NCBI GenBank assembly: GCA_029210565.1
Contig: JARGFQ010000007.1
Span: 62,001 to 126,000 of the forward strand
Reading direction: 5' to 3'
DNA length: 64,000 nt
Origin: Bacteroidales bacterium
Lineage (GTDB): Bacteria; Bacteroidota; Bacteroidia; Bacteroidales; VadinHA17
The notes beneath the pieces were generated by a model. It was not told the DNA's origin. It did no database searches and saw only the letters and a list, made by a program, of their open reading frames with translations. A program made the position numbers and the translations under genes. This document shows positions 27,426-37,110 of this stretch, in pieces. Position 1 is the stretch's first letter. Each line of letters opens with the position of its first letter.

Positions 27426-29057
27426 ATGAAGGCACAGATCATTTACACATTCATGATTATGCTGTCAATATTATTGGCAGGATGCAATTCCGAGGAGAAA
27501 AAACTAACAGAAGAGATGAAAGCTAACCTTGCAAAGTTCAAAGAGGTGACCCTGACCACCGACCTGGGCTGGCTCACCAGCCAGGAGAGGGAGATAATCG
27601 GCATACTTACCGATGTTGCCGCCATAATGGATGACATTTTCTGGAAGGAGGCCTATGGCGACAGGGAGAAGCTCTTTGCACAGATAGAAAATGAATATGC
27701 AAAGGAATATGTTAAGATACACTACGGTCCGTGGGACAGGCTGAACGGCAATGCACCGTTTCTTTCCGGGTTCGGAGAGAAGCCTGCCGGGGCTCAGTTT
27801 TACCCGGAAGATATGACAGTTGAGGAGTTTGAAGCGTGGGATGACCCCGCCAAAACAAGCCTGTACACCATCATAAGACGTGATCCGGAGGGTAAGCTCA
27901 TGGCGGTTCCCTATTCCGAGGCATTTCAGGAGGAGCACTCCAGGGCTGCCACGCTGCTGAACAGGGCTGCCGGGCTGGCTGAGGATGAGGGTCTGAAGAA
28001 GTACCTGACCATGAGGGCCGATGCTCTTCTCACCAATGAATACCAGCCCAGTGATTTTGCCTGGATGGAGATGAAGAACTCGAACATCGACTTTGTTGTG
28101 GGGCCCATAGAGAGCTATGAAGATGCACTCTTCGGTTACAAGGCTGCCCACGAGGCCTTTGTCCTTGTCAAGGACCCTGAATGGAGTGCCCGCCTTGCGA
28201 AGTATAATGCCATGCTCCCTGACCTGCAGGCCGGCCTCCCGGTTGCAGCAGAATACAAGGCTGAGAAGCCTGGCACCGATGCCGATATGAATGTTTATGA
28301 TGCCATCTATTATGCGGGCGACTGCAATGCCGGCAGCAAGACCATAGCCATCAACCTGCCCAACGATCCGGAGATACACCTTGCCGTCGGCAGCCGCAAG
28401 CTACAGCTGAAGAACTCGATGAGGGCCAAGTTTGACAACATACTGATGCCCATCGCTGAGATGTTGATAGACGAGAGCCAGCGTCAGCACATCACCTTCG
28501 ATGCCTTCTTTGAAAACACCACCTTCCATGAGGTGTCACACGGCATGGGTGTCAAGAACACCATCAACGGCAATGGCCCTGTCAGGGAGGCGCTTAAGGA
28601 GCAGTATGCAGCCCTCGAGGAGGCCAAGGCCGACATCATGGGGCTCTACCTTGTCACGAAGCTGTATGAGATGGGTGAGATCACCAGCGGCGAGGTGATG
28701 AACAACTATATTACCTTCTTTGCCGGCATCTTCCGCTCCAGCCGTTTCGGCGCCTCGAGTGCCCACGGTAAGGCCAACATGCTCAGCATGAAGTATTTTG
28801 CTGATAACGGAGCATTTATCTTGCAGGAGAACGGATACTACAAGGTCAATCTCGACGAGATGAAGGCCGCGGTAGTATCGCTGGTTGATAAGATACTCAC
28901 GGTCCAGGGCAACGGCGACTATGAGGCATCCAAAGCCTGGGTCGAGGGTGACGGTGTTATGACCGAAGACCTTCGCGCGGCTCTTGACAGGGTCAATGCA
29001 GCCGGCATACCCGTCGACATCGTCTTCAGGCAGGGCAAGGAGGTACTGGGACTATAA
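27426..29057 (+). CDS. M49-like zinc peptidase lipoprotein (dipeptidyl peptidase III relative)
   Basis: 543 residues. Lipobox LLAGC (Cys20). The metal site is FHEVSHG (His368, Glu369, His372) with EEAKAD (398-403) supplying the third ligand about 30 residues later. The EExxAD arrangement and the overall order fit the M49 superfamily. Canonical enzymes have HExxxH, while here the histidines are spaced HExxH. It probably faces the periplasm and cleaves small peptides. It is followed 28 nt later by gamma-glutamyltransferase, consistent with a peptide or glutathione catabolism pair. Confidence 0.82.
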   Translation: MKAQIIYTFMIMLSILLAGCNSEEKKLTEEMKANLAKFKEVTLTTDLGWLTSQEREIIGILTDVAAIMDDIFWKEAYGDREKLFAQIENEYAKEYVKIHYGPWDRLNGNAPFLSGFGEKPAGAQFYPEDMTVEEFEAWDDPAKTSLYTIIRRDPEGKLMAVPYSEAFQEEHSRAATLLNRAAGLAEDEGLKKYLTMRADALLTNEYQPSDFAWMEMKNSNIDFVVGPIESYEDALFGYKAAHEAFVLVKDPEWSARLAKYNAMLPDLQAGLPVAAEYKAEKPGTDADMNVYDAIYYAGDCNAGSKTIAINLPNDPEIHLAVGSRKLQLKNSMRAKFDNILMPIAEMLIDESQRQHITFDAFFENTTFHEVSHGMGVKNTINGNGPVREALKEQYAALEEAKADIMGLYLVTKLYEMGEITSGEVMNNYITFFAGIFRSSRFGASSAHGKANMLSMKYFADNGAFILQENGYYKVNLDEMKAAVVSLVDKILTVQGNGDYEASKAWVEGDGVMTEDLRAALDRVNAAGIPVDIVFRQGKEVLGL

Positions 29058-29085
29058 GCATGTCGCCAAGCCAATTATTTGAGTT

Positions 29086-30951
29086 ATGAAGAAGACGGTT
29101 ATCCTGATCAGCATGTTAAGCCTGTTTATTATGTCACATGCCCAGTCGTTCAACACATTCCCCGTGACCACGCAGAAGCCGCCGTTGCACGGCAGGCACT
29201 GGATGGCTGTCACAGGCAAGCCCCTGGCCGCCACTGCCGGGGCCATGATCTTTGACCGCGGCGGCAACGCCGTTGATGCGGCATGCGCCATGCTTGCGGC
29301 CACCTGCACCATGTGGGACGTCCTCAGCTGGGGCGGTGAGACCCAGGCGCTCATTTACAATCCCAACACCGGTAAAGTCATTGCCATCAATGCACTGGGT
29401 GTGGCACCCGCGGGAGCCACAGCGGAGTTCTTCCGCAACAGGGATATGAAATATCCGCCCGAGTACGGTCCGCTGGCGGCTGTGACGCCCGGCACACCCG
29501 GGGGACTGATGACCATGCTTGCCGAGTACGGCACCATGAGCCTTAGGGAGGTGCTGGCCCCGGCGATGCAGATGGCCGAAGGGTACCCCATAGAGGCACA
29601 GACAGCCAACTCCATTGAAAGGAACAAGCGCCGTATCAGGGAGTGGCCCTACTCAGCAACGGTGTTCCTGCCTCATGCCGGTGAGGAGCGCGAGGCACCG
29701 TCGGCAGGTGAGATATTTGTACAGCAGGATCTGCTTGCCACACTTACGAAGCTGGTTGAGGCCGAGCAGCAGGCCCTGAAGAAGAGAAAATCGAGGAAGA
29801 AAGCTATCTACGCCGCCTATGAGCGCTTTTACAGGGGCGACATAGGTGCCGAGTTCGCCCGGGGATGTCAGGAGCAGGGGGGACTGATCACCGCAGAGGA
29901 CCTGGCAAAGTGGCAGGTGAAGATCGAAGAGCCGATGATGACCACCTATCGGGGTATAGAGGTCTACAAGTTGCAGCAGTGGACACAGGGACCGGTGATG
30001 CTTCAGACACTTAACATACTTGAAAACTTCGACCTGCAGGAGATGGGATACAACTCCGTCAGGTATATCCATACCCTCTACCAGGCGATGAACCTGGCCT
30101 ATGCCGACAGGGATTTCTACTACGGCGACCCGGCCTATCCGCCTGAGGAGCCGATGCAGGGACTGCTGTCGAAGGAGTATGCACGGGAGCGCAGCAAGAT
30201 GATAGACCCCGACCGCAATGACCCTGCCGTCACTCCCGGTGATCCCTATCCTTTTGAGGGAAAGGTCAACCCGTTTACCACCCTCCTGAATGCATGGCAG
30301 GCATCGGCACGTAATATCTATCCTTCAGACGACCCTCAGGAGTATGAGCGTTTCCTGGGCTCGTTCCAGTCGGGCACTACCTCCATCGAGACAGCCGACA
30401 GGGAGGGATGGGTGGTCTCCGTCACCCCCAGCGGCGGCTGGATTCCGGCATGCATAGCCGGCAACACGGGCGTAGGCATGAGCCAGCGGATGCAGAGCTT
30501 CGTGGTGGATGAAAAGGAGAACCCCTATAACGTTGTAGAGCCCGGCAAGAGGCCGCGGGTGACACTGACGCCCTCACTGGCGATGAAGGACGGCAAACCG
30601 TGGCTCGCCTTTGCCAAGCAGGGAGGTGATGAGCAGGATCAGCTGCTGTTGCAGTTCTTCCTTAACGTTGCCGAGTTCGGGATGACGGTGCAGGAGGCAT
30701 GCGAGGCGCCGTCGTTCAAGACACGGCAGATGTATTCGAGCTTCGGTGACCATCAGAAGGTCGCCGGGGGCCTGGTACTCAACAACCAGATGCCGTCATG
30801 GATGCGGAAGGAGCTGGCCTCGATGGGTTACCGGCTCTCATTCCAGGAGCGCACCTCGGGACCGGTGAATGCCATCGGGTTCGACTTTGACCACGGAACC
30901 TTCTGGGGCGGGTCGAGCAACTACGGCGAGGATTACGGTATAGGCTGGTAG
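29086..30951 (+). CDS. ggt: Gamma-glutamyltransferase
   Basis: 621 residues with signal peptide MKKTVILISMLSLFIMSHAQ. Early signatures are AATAGAMIFDRGGNAVDAAC and AVTPGTPGGLMTMLAEYG. The proposed nucleophile is Thr431 in SGTTSIETADREGWVVS, where self-cleavage would yield large and small subunits. Late signatures are TLTPSLAMKDGKPWLAF and GYRLSFQERTSG. The family transfers or hydrolyses gamma-glutamyl groups of glutathione-like peptides in the periplasm. The usual TTHxxVVD is TTSIETAD here, so substrate use may differ. GC content is higher than in the island. Confidence 0.88.
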   Translation: MKKTVILISMLSLFIMSHAQSFNTFPVTTQKPPLHGRHWMAVTGKPLAATAGAMIFDRGGNAVDAACAMLAATCTMWDVLSWGGETQALIYNPNTGKVIAINALGVAPAGATAEFFRNRDMKYPPEYGPLAAVTPGTPGGLMTMLAEYGTMSLREVLAPAMQMAEGYPIEAQTANSIERNKRRIREWPYSATVFLPHAGEEREAPSAGEIFVQQDLLATLTKLVEAEQQALKKRKSRKKAIYAAYERFYRGDIGAEFARGCQEQGGLITAEDLAKWQVKIEEPMMTTYRGIEVYKLQQWTQGPVMLQTLNILENFDLQEMGYNSVRYIHTLYQAMNLAYADRDFYYGDPAYPPEEPMQGLLSKEYARERSKMIDPDRNDPAVTPGDPYPFEGKVNPFTTLLNAWQASARNIYPSDDPQEYERFLGSFQSGTTSIETADREGWVVSVTPSGGWIPACIAGNTGVGMSQRMQSFVVDEKENPYNVVEPGKRPRVTLTPSLAMKDGKPWLAFAKQGGDEQDQLLLQFFLNVAEFGMTVQEACEAPSFKTRQMYSSFGDHQKVAGGLVLNNQMPSWMRKELASMGYRLSFQERTSGPVNAIGFDFDHGTFWGGSSNYGEDYGIGW

Positions 30952-31065
30952 AAAATCAGTCAAAAGTCAATATAGTCGGAGGTCCGTAAAGTCGTATGTC
31001 AGAGGGTATCGGGTCTGAGGTATGAAGTATTGGCAGTCTTGCAGCCTGTAATCATAACCGACTGA

Positions 31066-31137
31066 TTATCAATTCTTAATTCTTAATTCATAATTCATAA
31101 TTCTTCACTGCTGCCTACTGCCTATTCCCTGCTGCCT
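31066..31137. repeat. Low-complexity intergenic repeats
   Basis: Repeated AATTCTTAATTCATAATTC words followed by CTGCTGCCTACTGCCTATTC-type repeats between ggt and the M23 gene. Such simple repeats are common between Bacteroidota genes and suggest no specific function. Confidence 0.6.
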
Positions 31138-31156
31138 GATATATCACATTCATTAT

Positions 31157-31164
31157 TATCTTTG
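31157..31164 (+). promoter_or_regulatory. -7 element of the M23-dxr-rseP operon
   Basis: TATCTTTG matches TAnnTTTG. It leaves a leader of about 15 nt before ATG 31186, which supports that start. No clear TTG -33 box is seen. Confidence 0.5.
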
Positions 31165-31185
31165 TCCCTTCTTAAGCACTTACTG

Positions 31186-32049
31186 ATGGCCGAGAACAAA
31201 AAACGGAGAGGGAAGTGGCGCGACAGGTTCCGTTTTGCCATTTTCAATGACACCACATATGAGGAGATCTGGCGTGTACGCATGACCAAGTCCAATGCTC
31301 TTCTGGCTGCTGCCATGCTGTTTCTTCTTGTCATCGGCATTAACACCTCACTGATAGCCTTCACCAACCTTCGTGAATTCATCCCCGGCTATCCTGATGT
31401 GACCCTGCGACGCAACATTATCATGAATGCCATACTGCTTGACTCTCTGGAGCGTGAGCTTGAGATCAGGGACAAGTATTTCTATGATCTCAACGCTGTC
31501 ATCTCCGGCAGGCAGCCCATAGAACATATTGCGGTGCGTGACACCAGCCGCGACTACAGCAACATAGTCTTCAGGCGGTCGGTTGAAGACTCTATCTTCA
31601 GGGCCCGCATCGAACAGGAGGAGCAGTACAGTCTCTCTGCCCGTGCCGACGGTCCGGAGCGGGGCGCCAGCCTGGCCAGCATCCACTTCTTTCCGCCGGT
31701 GAAGGGCATCGTCTCCAGCAACTTCGACATGCGTACAAGGCACTTTGCCACTGACATAGTTACCCAACCCAAGGCTGTGGTATCATCAACTCTCGACGGG
31801 ACGGTGATAATGACGGGCTGGACCATGGAGACGGGATTTGTGATAATGATACAGCACAGCAACAACATAATCTCGGTCTACAAGCACAACGCCAGGCTCC
31901 TGAAGGAGATGGGTGACAAGGTGTGGGCCGGGGAGGCTATCTCAATAGTAGGTGACTCCGGTGAGCTGTACACCTCAGGGCCTCATCTCCATTTTGAACT
32001 GTGGCACAACGGTGAGCCGCTTGACCCCATACAATATATCTTTTTCTGA
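31186..32049 (+). CDS. Membrane-anchored M23-family peptidase
   Basis: 287 residues. A basic cytoplasmic start, one membrane helix (ALLAAAMLFLLVIGINTSLI), a periplasmic linker, then a LytM domain from about residue 175. Metal-site motifs are HFATD (of HxxxD) and GPHLHFELW. Relatives cut peptidoglycan cross-links or act as non-catalytic activators; here the metal ligands appear intact. The gene is followed by dxr after 14 nt. Confidence 0.88.
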   Translation: MAENKKRRGKWRDRFRFAIFNDTTYEEIWRVRMTKSNALLAAAMLFLLVIGINTSLIAFTNLREFIPGYPDVTLRRNIIMNAILLDSLERELEIRDKYFYDLNAVISGRQPIEHIAVRDTSRDYSNIVFRRSVEDSIFRARIEQEEQYSLSARADGPERGASLASIHFFPPVKGIVSSNFDMRTRHFATDIVTQPKAVVSSTLDGTVIMTGWTMETGFVIMIQHSNNIISVYKHNARLLKEMGDKVWAGEAISIVGDSGELYTSGPHLHFELWHNGEPLDPIQYIFF

Positions 32050-32063
32050 CAGGAGGCGCACGG

Positions 32064-33230
32064 ATGCATAAACGACTGGCAATCCTCGGCTCAACAGGCT
32101 CGATAGGCACGCAGACCCTCGGCATCGTCTCACGCCATCCCGACCTTTTCACTGTTGACACCCTTGCTGCAGGCAGCAACGCAGCGCTGCTCGCGGAGCA
32201 GGCGAAGCTATACCGGCCGGCGAGGATTATCATTGGCAACGAAGCCTTTTACGCTATGCTAAGCAACGAGCTCTCGGGGCTGGGCATCGAGGTGCTTGCC
32301 GGGCAGGATGCCATTGAGGAGGCGGTCAGGGCTGACACTGTGGATACTGTCGTTGCAGCCATGGTGGGTTTTGCCGGGCTGCGCCCCACGGCCGCGGCAG
32401 TGACAGCCGGCAAGGAGATAGCCCTGGCAAACAAAGAGACGCTCGTCGTTGCCGGCGAGATGATAACACGACTTGCGGCAGAGACGGGCAGCCGCCTCTT
32501 GCCGGTAGATTCGGAGCACTCGGCCATAATGCAATGCCTCAACGGTGAGCCGGAGGGCATGGTTGAAAAAATCATACTGACGGCTTCAGGGGGACCCTTC
32601 CGCACCACACCGGCACACCGGCTGGCCAGGGTGACGCCACTGGAGGCCCTGCGCCATCCCAACTGGAGCATGGGCAGCAAGATAACCATCGACTCGGCCA
32701 CCATGATGAACAAGGGTCTGGAGGTGATAGAGGCACACTGGCTCTTCGGCACCCCCGAAGAGAAGATAGAGGTGGTGATTCACCCCCAGTCTATCATCCA
32801 TTCAATGGTGCAATTCAGCGACGGGTCTGTCAAGGCACAGCTGGGGGTGCCCGACATGAGGCTGCCGATAATCTATGCGCTGACATACCCGGAGAGGGTG
32901 CAGACCGGCCTGCCGCGGCCGTCGCTGACAGAGACAGGCTCACTCACCTTCGAAGAGCCCGACCCTGACCGTTTTCGCTGCCTTCCGCTGGCACGCACCG
33001 CACTGAGGAGAGGAGGCAACATGCCATGCGCCCTCAATGCTACCAATGAAGTGGCAGTAGCCGCCTTCCTTCACGAAGAGATTGGATTTTTTGATATCGC
33101 AGGCACAGTTGAACATGTGCTTGAAAAAACAGATTTTGAGAGCGAGGCTTCATTTGAGGTTTATCATGAGACTGACAGGAGAAGCAGAAGTCTTGCCACT
33201 GAATACATACGTAAACTGAAGAAAATATGA
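32064..33230 (+). CDS. dxr: 1-deoxy-D-xylulose 5-phosphate reductoisomerase
   Basis: 388 residues. NADPH motif GSTGSIG (residues 9-15). The substrate and metal site reads PVDSEHSA and SGGPFR, then HPNWSMGSKITIDSATMMNK, all typical of DXR. It converts DXP to MEP, the committed step of the MEP isoprenoid pathway. An AGGAGG sequence at 32051-32056 is a rare strong Shine-Dalgarno for this genome. It overlaps rseP by 4 nt (ATGA), so the two are translationally coupled. Confidence 0.96.
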   Translation: MHKRLAILGSTGSIGTQTLGIVSRHPDLFTVDTLAAGSNAALLAEQAKLYRPARIIIGNEAFYAMLSNELSGLGIEVLAGQDAIEEAVRADTVDTVVAAMVGFAGLRPTAAAVTAGKEIALANKETLVVAGEMITRLAAETGSRLLPVDSEHSAIMQCLNGEPEGMVEKIILTASGGPFRTTPAHRLARVTPLEALRHPNWSMGSKITIDSATMMNKGLEVIEAHWLFGTPEEKIEVVIHPQSIIHSMVQFSDGSVKAQLGVPDMRLPIIYALTYPERVQTGLPRPSLTETGSLTFEEPDPDRFRCLPLARTALRRGGNMPCALNATNEVAVAAFLHEEIGFFDIAGTVEHVLEKTDFESEASFEVYHETDRRSRSLATEYIRKLKKI

Positions 33231-34552
33231 CTGTTCTTATAAAGATACTACAGCTGCTGCTGTCACTTTCAATACTTGTCATTGTCCATGAGTTCGGACA
33301 TTTTCTCTTTGCCCGAATCTTCAAGACGCGGGTGGAGAAGTTCTATCTCTTCTTTGACTGGCCCTTCGCGATCTTCAAACGCAAGTGGGGTGAGACGGAG
33401 TACGGCATCGGGATGATACCCCTGGGAGGCTACGTCAAGATCTCGGGCATGATAGACGAGTCGATGGACAAGGAGCAGATGAAGCAGCCCCCGCAGCCTC
33501 ACGAATTCCGTTCCAAGAAGTCGTGGCAGCGACTGATGATAATGCTCGGCGGCGTCTTCTTTAATTTCATCTTTGCACTCCTGATATATGTCGCGGTGCT
33601 GAGCCTCTGGGGGGAGACCTATCTTGCTGCACGCGACGTTAAATACGGGATCCTGACCGACTCCACCGGTTATGCCATGGGACTACGCAACGGCGACAAG
33701 ATCATTGCGGTTGACGGCGAGGAGGTTGAGAACTTCTATGCCATCATTCCCGATATACTGCTCAATGAGCGCAAGGTGATCAATATTGAACGGCATGGCG
33801 AGATGATAGATATACCCGTAACCCGGGAGCACATACCACTGCTTCTTAAGAACCCCGATGTGATTGATGCCAGGATACCCTTCGGGCCGTTTGTCATTGC
33901 CAGTGTCATGGAGGAGTCGCCGGCAATGATCGCCGGCCTTGCTCCCGGTGATGAGATCATGGCCATTGACAGCCTCTCATTCCAGTGGTATGATGAGTTC
34001 CAGGGATACCTTGCCTCGCACAGGGGACAGTCCGTTAACCTCACCGTCAAAAGGGAGAAGGAGCTGGTCGACTTCACCGTCACCACCACCGAGGCAGGCA
34101 TGCTGGGTGTTTTTAAGGATGTGAGGGAAATTTTTGAGATGAGCACAAAACACTACAGCTTCTTCGAGGCGATTCCCGCAGGCATTGCCAAAGGATGGAA
34201 TACCACCGGGGACTACCTGAAGCAGTTCAAGCTGATATTCTCAAAGGAGACCAAGGCCTATGAATCGCTTGGCGGGTTCATTACCATAGGGAGCATCTTC
34301 CCGGGTAAATGGAACTGGCAGTCATTCTGGAACCTCACCGCCTTCCTGTCGCTCATACTGGCGATCATGAACATACTTCCCATCCCGGCACTCGACGGCG
34401 GCCATGTGATGTTCCTTATCTACGAGGTGGTCACCGGGAGGAAGCCAAGTGACAAGTTCCTGGAGTATGCCCAGATCACCGGCATGATCATCCTCCTTGC
34501 ATTGCTGATCTTTGCAAACGGGAATGATATCCTCAAACTGATAAGAAAATGA
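33227..34552 (+). CDS. rseP: RIP site-2 metalloprotease RseP
   Basis: 441 residues. The first membrane helix carries HEFGH (His21, Glu22, His25), two PDZ-like regions lie between about 120 and 310, and the last helices hold NILPIPALDGGHVMF with the metal-binding Asp. It cleaves anti-sigma factors or signal-peptide remnants inside the inner membrane. The dxr-rseP order is conserved in many bacteria. The single-protein length fits the family. Confidence 0.94.
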   Translation: MTVLIKILQLLLSLSILVIVHEFGHFLFARIFKTRVEKFYLFFDWPFAIFKRKWGETEYGIGMIPLGGYVKISGMIDESMDKEQMKQPPQPHEFRSKKSWQRLMIMLGGVFFNFIFALLIYVAVLSLWGETYLAARDVKYGILTDSTGYAMGLRNGDKIIAVDGEEVENFYAIIPDILLNERKVINIERHGEMIDIPVTREHIPLLLKNPDVIDARIPFGPFVIASVMEESPAMIAGLAPGDEIMAIDSLSFQWYDEFQGYLASHRGQSVNLTVKREKELVDFTVTTTEAGMLGVFKDVREIFEMSTKHYSFFEAIPAGIAKGWNTTGDYLKQFKLIFSKETKAYESLGGFITIGSIFPGKWNWQSFWNLTAFLSLILAIMNILPIPALDGGHVMFLIYEVVTGRKPSDKFLEYAQITGMIILLALLIFANGNDILKLIRK

Positions 34553-34619
34553 TAATTCAGAGGCCAATGCTGCCTGTTAACAAAGAATTCGTACATTTGT
34601 GTAATAAAAACAGAGTGCT

Positions 34620-34799
34620 ATGGGAAAGATCGGTCCAACAGAAATAATCCTTATCCTGGTGGTTGTGGTTCTGCTCTTCGGAGGACGTAAGATACCGGAA
34701 CTGATGAAAGGGATAGGTCAGGGAATGAAGGAGTTCAAGAAAGCCAAAGGCACTGATAGCACAGACCCCTCAAAGAAGAGTGTTGAGGAGGAGAGCTAG
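34620..34799 (+). CDS. tatA: Twin-arginine translocase subunit TatA/E
   Basis: 59 residues: short N-terminus GKIGPTEI, one membrane helix ([20 protein letters not shown]), the amphipathic helix [14 protein letters not shown] and an acidic tail. FGxxKxPEL is the TatA signature. TatA oligomers form the channel for folded proteins; tatC is not in the window. Confidence 0.93.
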   Translation: MGKIGPTEIILILVVVVLLFGGRKIPELMKGIGQGMKEFKKAKGTDSTDPSKKSVEEES

Positions 34800-34821
34800 A
34801 AGCAACATAAGTTCACTTTCA

Positions 34822-34847
34822 GCCTGCATGTGAATGCAGGCTTTTTA
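34822..34847 (+). terminator. Intrinsic terminator after tatA
   Basis: GCCTGCAT-GTGA-ATGCAGGC with a following TTTTT. Confidence 0.85.
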
Positions 34848-34865
34848 TTTATAAATCAAGACATT

Positions 34866-35849
34866 ATGAGATCAGCCGCGATCCTTCCGACACTGCTGCT
34901 GTTGCTGACGGCGGCCTGCGGTGACACATCGCTCACAAGAACACTGCCTAACGTAACAGGCTCCACCGGTGAGGTCATGGTTGTCATGGAGAGGGCCCTG
35001 TGGAAGGGTGCTGCCGGGGCAGCCGTCAGGGAGCATATAGGTGCAAACCTCATCGGTATGCCGCAGCCTGAGCCGGCCTTCCGCCTGATGCCTGTCAATC
35101 CTGAGGGCTTCCGCGATATCTATATATCTCACCGCAATGTCATCATTGCCAAAACTGATGATGAGAAGAGCGGGCCGGAGGTCACCTTCTTGTACAACCG
35201 GTGGGCAGAGACACAGCTGGTAATTGAAGTCGCTGCCCCTGACACACTCTCACTGGCTGCTGCCATCAGGGACCACGGGGAGGTTATCCGAAAGAAGATC
35301 AATGACGTTGAATGTGAGAGGCTTACGGCGTGGCTGACAGAGTCGGCAGGCAAGGAGCGCAGTCGCCTCACGACAGATGTCGGCAGCTGGGAGCTTCTGC
35401 TGCCGGCGGGATACAAACCTGACTTCAACCGCCGGCGGGTGATGATGATATCAGCCGAAACCCCCTCTACAACACAGTCGGTCATCGTATCGGTAAGTGA
35501 CAGGAAGATGTCGCGTATGGATTGTTTTGAGCTTGCCGATCTAACCGAGAAACTGATCTCTGCAGAGGTGAGCGGGCCTGATCCGGGGTCATTCATGGTC
35601 ATCGAGAAGAGGGTTCAGACGAGCTGCCGTTCTTTCCGGCGCGACAGCATCGACTACATAGAGATGCGCGGTCTCTGGACCCTCGAGGGAGGGTTCATGG
35701 GAGGGCCCTTCATATCATATGCCTTCATCGACAAGGAGAGCTCACTGCCGATGGTGGTGACCGGGTTCGTCTATGCGCCGGGGGATGAGAAGAGGGAGCT
35801 TCTGCGCCAGGTTGAGGCGCTCATGTACACCCTGGAGAAAACCCCCTGA
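34866..35849 (+). CDS. DUF4837 lipoprotein
   Basis: 327 residues from ATG 34866; an upstream start would read through the terminator. Lipoprotein signal with LLTAACGD (Cys18). The body has the DUF4837 features: GSTGEVMVVMERALWKG near the N-terminus, LLLPAGYKPDFNRRRVMMIS in the middle, and the late RGLWTLEGGFMGGPFISY. The family is restricted to Bacteroidota and of unknown role in the envelope. Confidence 0.85.
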   Translation: MRSAAILPTLLLLLTAACGDTSLTRTLPNVTGSTGEVMVVMERALWKGAAGAAVREHIGANLIGMPQPEPAFRLMPVNPEGFRDIYISHRNVIIAKTDDEKSGPEVTFLYNRWAETQLVIEVAAPDTLSLAAAIRDHGEVIRKKINDVECERLTAWLTESAGKERSRLTTDVGSWELLLPAGYKPDFNRRRVMMISAETPSTTQSVIVSVSDRKMSRMDCFELADLTEKLISAEVSGPDPGSFMVIEKRVQTSCRSFRRDSIDYIEMRGLWTLEGGFMGGPFISYAFIDKESSLPMVVTGFVYAPGDEKRELLRQVEALMYTLEKTP

Positions 35850-35940
35850 CGCCCTGCAGTGAATGACCCGGCCGGGTCTTACGGTTGGTTATTGCTGTGT
35901 CTATAGAGCATGATCATGCAGTAGCCCTGTGACTCTTATT

Positions 35941-36018
35941 CCACGTGCATATAGCGCTGTTCACGCGGCCTTTCAGATCTCCTCACCCTCCACGGGCATA
36001 TAGCGCTGGTCACGCCGC
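35941..36018. repeat. Direct repeat of the mqnC 3' end
   Basis: 35941-35969 repeats 35990-36018 (the coding end of mqnC) with 26 of 29 bases matching and a 49-bp offset. The first copy lies just beyond the stop codon, so it is a decayed tail duplication. Confidence 0.75.
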
Positions 36019-37076
36019 ACGGGTATAAAACCGGCATCCCTGATTATCGCCCTGACAGTTTCGGGGTCCACCCGGAAGGGGTCGCCTGCCGCGCTCACCA
36101 CATTCTCCTCTATCATCACCGACCCCAGGTCGTTGGCACCGGCGTGAAGCGAAATCATCGCTGTCTCTTTGCCCACGGTGAGGATCGACGACTGTATGTT
36201 GGAGAAATTGTCAAGCACAAGCCTGCTGATGGCGGTAAGCCTGAGATATTCGGCTGCGGTTACCGTGCTCCGGATGCCATCCCTCTCTGCCAGGACGGTA
36301 CCCCGGTCCATGAAGGGCCATGCAATGAAGGTGATGAAACCGTCGTGGCCCTCCGGTTTCTCATCCTGCAGGTCGCGCAGACGCACCAGGTGTTCTATTC
36401 TTTCGGGCACCGTCTCGGCATGGCCGAACATCATCGTCGCCGAGGTAGGCAGATTGAGCCTGTGAGCCTCGCGCATGACGCCGAGCCATTCATCAACGGT
36501 GGCTTTTGCCGGCGAGACTGCCTCTCTGACCCTGTCAGAGAGTATCTCCGCACCTGCTCCCGGCAGCGAGTCGAGCCCGGCATCACGCAGTGCCACGAGC
36601 ACCTCGCGGAAGCTCATCTTCTCTTTCCCGGCCAGGAAGGCCACCTCAGGAGGACCGAGGGCATGCAGTTTCAGTTGCGGCCACCGCTGCTTCAGCCGCC
36701 GGAAGAGCGAGGTATAGAAGTCAAGCCCGAGGGCAGGGTTCATGCCACCCTGCAGCAGCAGCTGGTCGCCGCCGAGGGCCACCAGTTCGCTGATCTTGCT
36801 GTCATACTCTTCATCGGTTGTCACATAGGCTTCATCACTCTTTGCCGTGCGGCAGAAGTTGCAGAAGCGGCATTGTGAGAAGCATATGTTGGTGATATTG
36901 ACATTGCGGTCTATCATCCACCCGACCCTGTTGTCAGGGTGCAGTCTCCGCCTGACACCGTCGGCAAGGAAGATCAGGGTAGCCAGCGGCGCCTCTTCCA
37001 AGAGGGTGAGAGCCTCCGCTGCAGTGATCCGCAGACCCTCCGCAATCTTCCAATACAAATGTTCTGTGACACCCAT
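35973..37076 (-). CDS. mqnC: Cyclic dehypoxanthinyl futalosine synthase (radical SAM)
   Basis: 367 residues. The iron-sulfur cluster cysteines are in CFSQCRFC (Cys65, Cys69, Cys72), preceded by RNVNITNICF. TATMMFGHAET-type and ITFIAWPF segments and GSVMIEENVVSAAG near the C-terminus are the MqnC signatures. It makes the spiro intermediate of menaquinone in the futalosine pathway. Confusion with MqnE or CofH is possible but the C-terminal signature favours MqnC. No other mqn gene is in the window. Its promoter is divergent from that of pdxA. Confidence 0.88.
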   Translation of the reverse strand: MGVTEHLYWKIAEGLRITAAEALTLLEEAPLATLIFLADGVRRRLHPDNRVGWMIDRNVNITNICFSQCRFCNFCRTAKSDEAYVTTDEEYDSKISELVALGGDQLLLQGGMNPALGLDFYTSLFRRLKQRWPQLKLHALGPPEVAFLAGKEKMSFREVLVALRDAGLDSLPGAGAEILSDRVREAVSPAKATVDEWLGVMREAHRLNLPTSATMMFGHAETVPERIEHLVRLRDLQDEKPEGHDGFITFIAWPFMDRGTVLAERDGIRSTVTAAEYLRLTAISRLVLDNFSNIQSSILTVGKETAMISLHAGANDLGSVMIEENVVSAAGDPFRVDPETVRAIIRDAGFIPVRRDQRYMPVEGEEI

Positions 37077-37110
37077 TATATCGTGTTGTGCGGGTTACCG
37101 CTACAGAGCG

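Noticed and set aside
27504..28379. 291-residue open frame antisense to the M49 gene
   Set aside because: Shadow of a coding gene with lipobox and metal site; no recognisable domain.
30961..31140. AT-rich and CTGCC simple repeats considered as a CRISPR-like array
   Set aside because: Repeat units are too short and irregular and there are no spacers.
36144..36878. 244-residue open frame antisense to mqnC
   Set aside because: mqnC is well supported by its cysteine motif; the antisense frame shows no domain.
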